From: an uncultured Desulfobulbaceae bacterium
GTDB lineage: Bacteria; Desulfobacterota; Desulfobulbia; Desulfobulbales; BM004
NCBI GenBank assembly: GCA_947258675.1
Contig: CAMYJP010000087.1
Location: forward strand, 1 to 8,020
Direction of reading: 5' to 3'
DNA: 8,020 nt
Of the stretch, positions 6,655 to 8,020 are shown piece by piece. The translations under genes and the position numbers were made by a program. Each line of letters opens with the position of its first letter. The stretch's first letter is position 1. The notes below the pieces were generated by a model, which was not told where the DNA came from, did not search any database, and was given only the letters and a program-made list of their open reading frames with translations.

Positions 6655-6895
6655 ATGGGATATTCTCGATTAGGAAAAGCAGGAATAAAGCTGCAACTAT
6701 TGATTAACTGATAAAAAAATCACGGGATTGCCAAGTACAAAAGTTCGGTATACTAGGCTAGTCGTGTCGATGAGCGGAGGCATACATACAGGTATGTTGA
6801 GCATTCCAAGAACCCGCTTCGTCCCGCAGGAATTACCCTTGGGATACAAACACCGTAGATCAGAATTTTCGAAGTACAGGCTTATCTGCTTGCCG
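6655..6895. other. Non-coding stretch upstream of the ABC-F gene
   Basis: No gene is supported here on either strand. On the minus strand a possible promoter is TTGCAG (6698-6693) with TAATCG (6674-6669) 18 bases further on, both weak matches, placed suitably for the ABC-F gene. An inverted repeat ACATAC-AG-GTATGT (6784-6797) has the look of a small operator. No clear terminator for the basic ORF upstream is visible. The frame open across 6697-7083 on the minus strand has no protein-like character and overlaps the better-supported basic ORF. Confidence 0.35.
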
Positions 6896-7090
6896 TCAAT
6901 CTTCCTGAAAAGAATGTTCATCCTCTTCTCCGGCAGGATTTTTCTGTTTCTCCAGCTTGCGTTGCCTTTTTTCCTCTTTCTTCTTTTTCTTTGCCAATTC
7001 TTTCTGGCGCTTTTCAAATGAATAGTTTGTTTTGGCCAAGATCCTATCCCTTTTAATGGTTTCGGTGGATTGTAAAAGACCACGCGGCAA
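6896..7090 (-). CDS. Small, very basic lysine-rich protein, start uncertain
   Basis: This frame of up to 64 residues is dense in Lys, Arg and Glu: RGLLQSTETIKRDR, then YSFEKRQKELAKKKKKEEKR and RKLEKQK, ending in an acidic tail EEDEHSFQED. I recall similar small conserved hypothetical proteins in Desulfobacterota, with the same EKRQKEL-K-rich pattern, but know no function; the composition suggests a helical nucleic-acid- or ribosome-associated protein. No ATG exists in frame. An upstream stop at 7115-7117 limits the start to TTG at 7090 (GGGA 7 bases before) or TTG at 7039 (AAAGGG 8 bases before, giving 47 residues). The first TTG lies inside the T-run of the cold-shock gene's terminator, so either transcripts read through, or an internal promoter and the shorter start are used, or the gene has lost its start. 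The Lys runs come from A-rich codons, so low complexity is a caution. Confidence 0.5.
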   Translation of the reverse strand: MPRGLLQSTETIKRDRILAKTNYSFEKRQKELAKKKKKEEKRQRKLEKQKNPAGEEDEHSFQED

Positions 7091-7118
7091 AAAATGATCC
7101 CGCAGAGTGCGGGATCAT
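7089..7118 (-). terminator. Rho-independent terminator of the cold-shock gene
   Basis: A perfect 11-bp stem (arms 7094-7104 and 7108-7118, ATGATCCCGCA and its complement) with a 3-base loop is followed on the minus strand by a run of six T (7094-7089, the first base shared with the stem). It lies 21 bases after the cold-shock gene's stop. No T-run is present on the plus-strand side. Confidence 0.93.
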
Positions 7119-7139
7119 TGCGATGGTCGATATCATTTC

Positions 7140-7340
7140 TTACTTTTTAACAACGTTAGCTGCAGCTGGTCCTTTGGGGCCGTCGACAATGTCGAAGGTT
7201 ACCCGGGCGCCTTCCTCCAACGACTTGAAACCATCGCCCTGGATTGCGCTGTGGTGAACGAAAACATCGTTGCCGCCGTCTTCCTCGATAAAACCAAAGC
7301 CCTTTGAATCATTAAACCATTTAACTGTTCCTTCTGCCAT
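7140..7340 (-). CDS. csp: Cold-shock domain protein (CspA family)
   Basis: A 66-residue single cold-shock domain, the normal family length. It has the start [21 protein letters not shown]1 (KGFGFI, 13-18) and RNP2 (VFVHH, 27-31), with aromatic residues that stack on single-stranded RNA or DNA. It acts as an RNA chaperone in the cytoplasm; whether it is cold-induced or constitutive cannot be told, nor can the paralogue letter. The ATG at 7340 is chosen over an upstream extension of the frame because AAGGAG (7355-7350) lies 9 bases before it and all family members begin here. The gene follows the RhlE-type helicase by 109 bases on the same strand and ends in its own strong terminator; helicase and RNA chaperone together suggest a cold-adaptation unit. 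Confidence 0.97.
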   Translation of the reverse strand: MAEGTVKWFNDSKGFGFIEEDGGNDVFVHHSAIQGDGFKSLEEGARVTFDIVDGPKGPAAANVVKK

Positions 7341-7362
7341 CTTGTGATACTCCTTTGTACTG

Positions 7363-7378
7363 GGTTCCTTTGGGAACC
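7363..7378 (-). promoter_or_regulatory. Hairpin upstream of the cold-shock gene's ribosome binding site
   Basis: GGTTCC and GGAACC (7363-7368 and 7373-7378) pair around a 4-base loop, about 7 bases upstream of the AAGGAG site in the minus-strand transcript. Cold-shock mRNAs often have structured leaders that control translation with temperature; whether this hairpin does so is inference. Confidence 0.4.
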
Positions 7379-7419
7379 GCTCTATTAATGAGCCGATCAT
7401 CAAATTACGACCCGGTGCT

Positions 7420-7437
7420 AGTTTTGCTGCCAAAACT
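7420..7437 (-). promoter_or_regulatory. Second hairpin in the helicase/cold-shock intergenic region
   Basis: AGTTTTG (7420-7426) and CAAAACT (7431-7437) form a perfect 7-bp stem with a 4-base loop, 12 bases past the helicase stop. No T-run follows on the minus strand, so it is more likely leader structure or an RNA processing site than a terminator. Next to it, a 10-base palindrome ATAACGTTAT (7444-7453) overlaps the helicase stop codon. Confidence 0.35.
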
Positions 7438-7449
7438 TGGTTTATAACG

Positions 7450-8020
7450 TTATCCCCTGGCCAAAAGGCCGAAGTCAAATGCCACGGCCCGGTTGCGTTG
7501 GAATTTTCTTTTTCCCCTGCCCGGCTCCGTTTTTTTTCTGGTCCTGTGGTCTAGCTTTTGTTTTTCCATACTTTTTTCCCCTGGAACCTTGGCCGCTCCT
7601 TTAAGGCCGGATCCCTTTTCGTAAACCAGGTTTATGGCGAGAGAGCGCTCAAGAGCCCTGATCATCTTGTGGTCGTCGGGGGTGGCAAAGGTGAAGGCCT
7701 CGCCGGTATGGCTGGCGCGGCCGGTACGCCCGGTCCGATGGGTGTATGTTTCCGACGTTGCTGGCATGTCGAAATTGATCACATGGGAAATTCCGGACAC
7801 ATCGATGCCTCGAGCGGCGATATCAGTGGCCACCAGAATAGTGTATGTGCCTCTCTTGAAGCCGTCCAGAGCCAGCTGCCGTTTTTGCTGCGAAAGGTTG
7901 CCTTGCAGTGAAGTGGCTTTGCAACCCGCTTTTTGCAATTGTAGGGCTAGTTTCTTGGCCTTGTGTTTCGTTCTGGTGAAAACAATGGATGATGCTATTT
8001 CCTTTTCTCGCAAAATTTTT
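7450..8020 (-). CDS. rhlE: DEAD-box RNA helicase, RhlE type (C-terminal part)
   Basis: The gene runs off the right edge: only the last 189 residues are visible, and the DEAD-containing first RecA domain lies outside. What is seen is the second RecA domain: SSIVFTRTK (about 10-18 of the visible part), QGNLSQ (39-44), motif [11 protein letters not shown] (64-73) and motif [11 protein letters not shown] (94-102), the arginine-finger region. The TTG near the edge is an internal codon. After the helicase core comes a short basic tail rich in Lys/Arg (about 140-178, with [15 protein letters not shown]), which in RhlE-like proteins helps bind RNA. It would unwind short RNA duplexes with ATP, in ribosome assembly or RNA decay. 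RhlE is judged most likely from motif wording and tail size; RhlB, SrmB and CsdA are alternatives. It precedes a cold-shock gene by 109 bases on the same strand. Confidence 0.88.
   Translation of the reverse strand, partial: KILREKEIASSIVFTRTKHKAKKLALQLQKAGCKATSLQGNLSQQKRQLALDGFKRGTYTILVATDIAARGIDVSGISHVINFDMPATSETYTHRTGRTGRASHTGEAFTFATPDDHKMIRALERSLAINLVYEKGSGLKGAAKVPGEKSMEKQKLDHRTRKKTEPGRGKRKFQRNRAVAFDFGLLARG

Noticed and set aside
6697..7083. 128-codon minus-strand ORF overlapping the basic lysine-rich ORF.
   Set aside because: Starts from GTG in a shadow frame of the basic ORF, and its second half crosses the non-coding ABC-F leader region with no conserved-looking motif.
7094..7118. Bidirectional terminator.
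   Set aside because: The plus-strand side of the stem is followed by TGCGATGG, with no T-run.
7341..7478. 46-residue N-terminal extension of the cold-shock protein.
   Set aside because: It covers the ribosome binding site, both hairpins and the helicase stop; the family starts at the internal Met.

Overview
The window looks like chromosomal DNA from a Gram-negative bacterium, most plausibly Desulfobacterota (the former Deltaproteobacteria). Reasons: a NuoN-like complex I C-terminus, a lipoprotein signal with an LSSC lipobox, a REC-GGDEF protein beside a CheY-like regulator with the SGGG-type alpha4 region and a YcgR-like PilZ protein, and an RhlE-type helicase followed by a cold-shock protein. 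The lineage is an inference from protein style. No rRNA, tRNA, insertion sequence, integrase or CRISPR array was seen.

Layout, plus strand: (1) 1-170 is the 3' end of a probable nuoN, closed by a strong intrinsic terminator (200-229). (2) 381-815 encodes a small lipoprotein with a phospholipase A2-like CCxxHD core. (3) 938-2179 encodes a CNNM/CorB-type membrane protein with a signal peptide, a DUF21 domain and a CBS pair. (4) 2351-4618 is a three-gene c-di-GMP module: a REC-GGDEF diguanylate cyclase with intact catalytic and inhibitory sites, a stand-alone response regulator, and a PilZ receptor. No histidine kinase or phosphodiesterase is present. This stretch is visibly more A+T-rich than the right half.

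A gene-poor stretch (4619-4975) separates it from the minus-strand half. Read in the direction of transcription (right to left), this holds: the C-terminal half of an RhlE-like DEAD-box helicase (running off the right edge); a cold-shock protein whose leader carries two hairpins and whose end carries a strong terminator; a small, very basic lysine-rich ORF with no ATG, whose only full-length start lies in that terminator's T-run; and a YbiT-type ABC-F ATPase with a degenerate first signature and a degenerate second P-loop, preceded by a hairpin plus U-run that could act as an attenuator.

The main functional themes are second-messenger signalling (plus strand) and RNA/ribosome maintenance in cold or stress (minus strand: helicase, RNA chaperone, ABC-F). 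Nothing here is clearly a new system. The best leads are the kinase-less c-di-GMP module, the ABC-F leader hairpin with the unusual ATP sites, the PLA2-like lipoprotein, and the ATG-less basic ORF.
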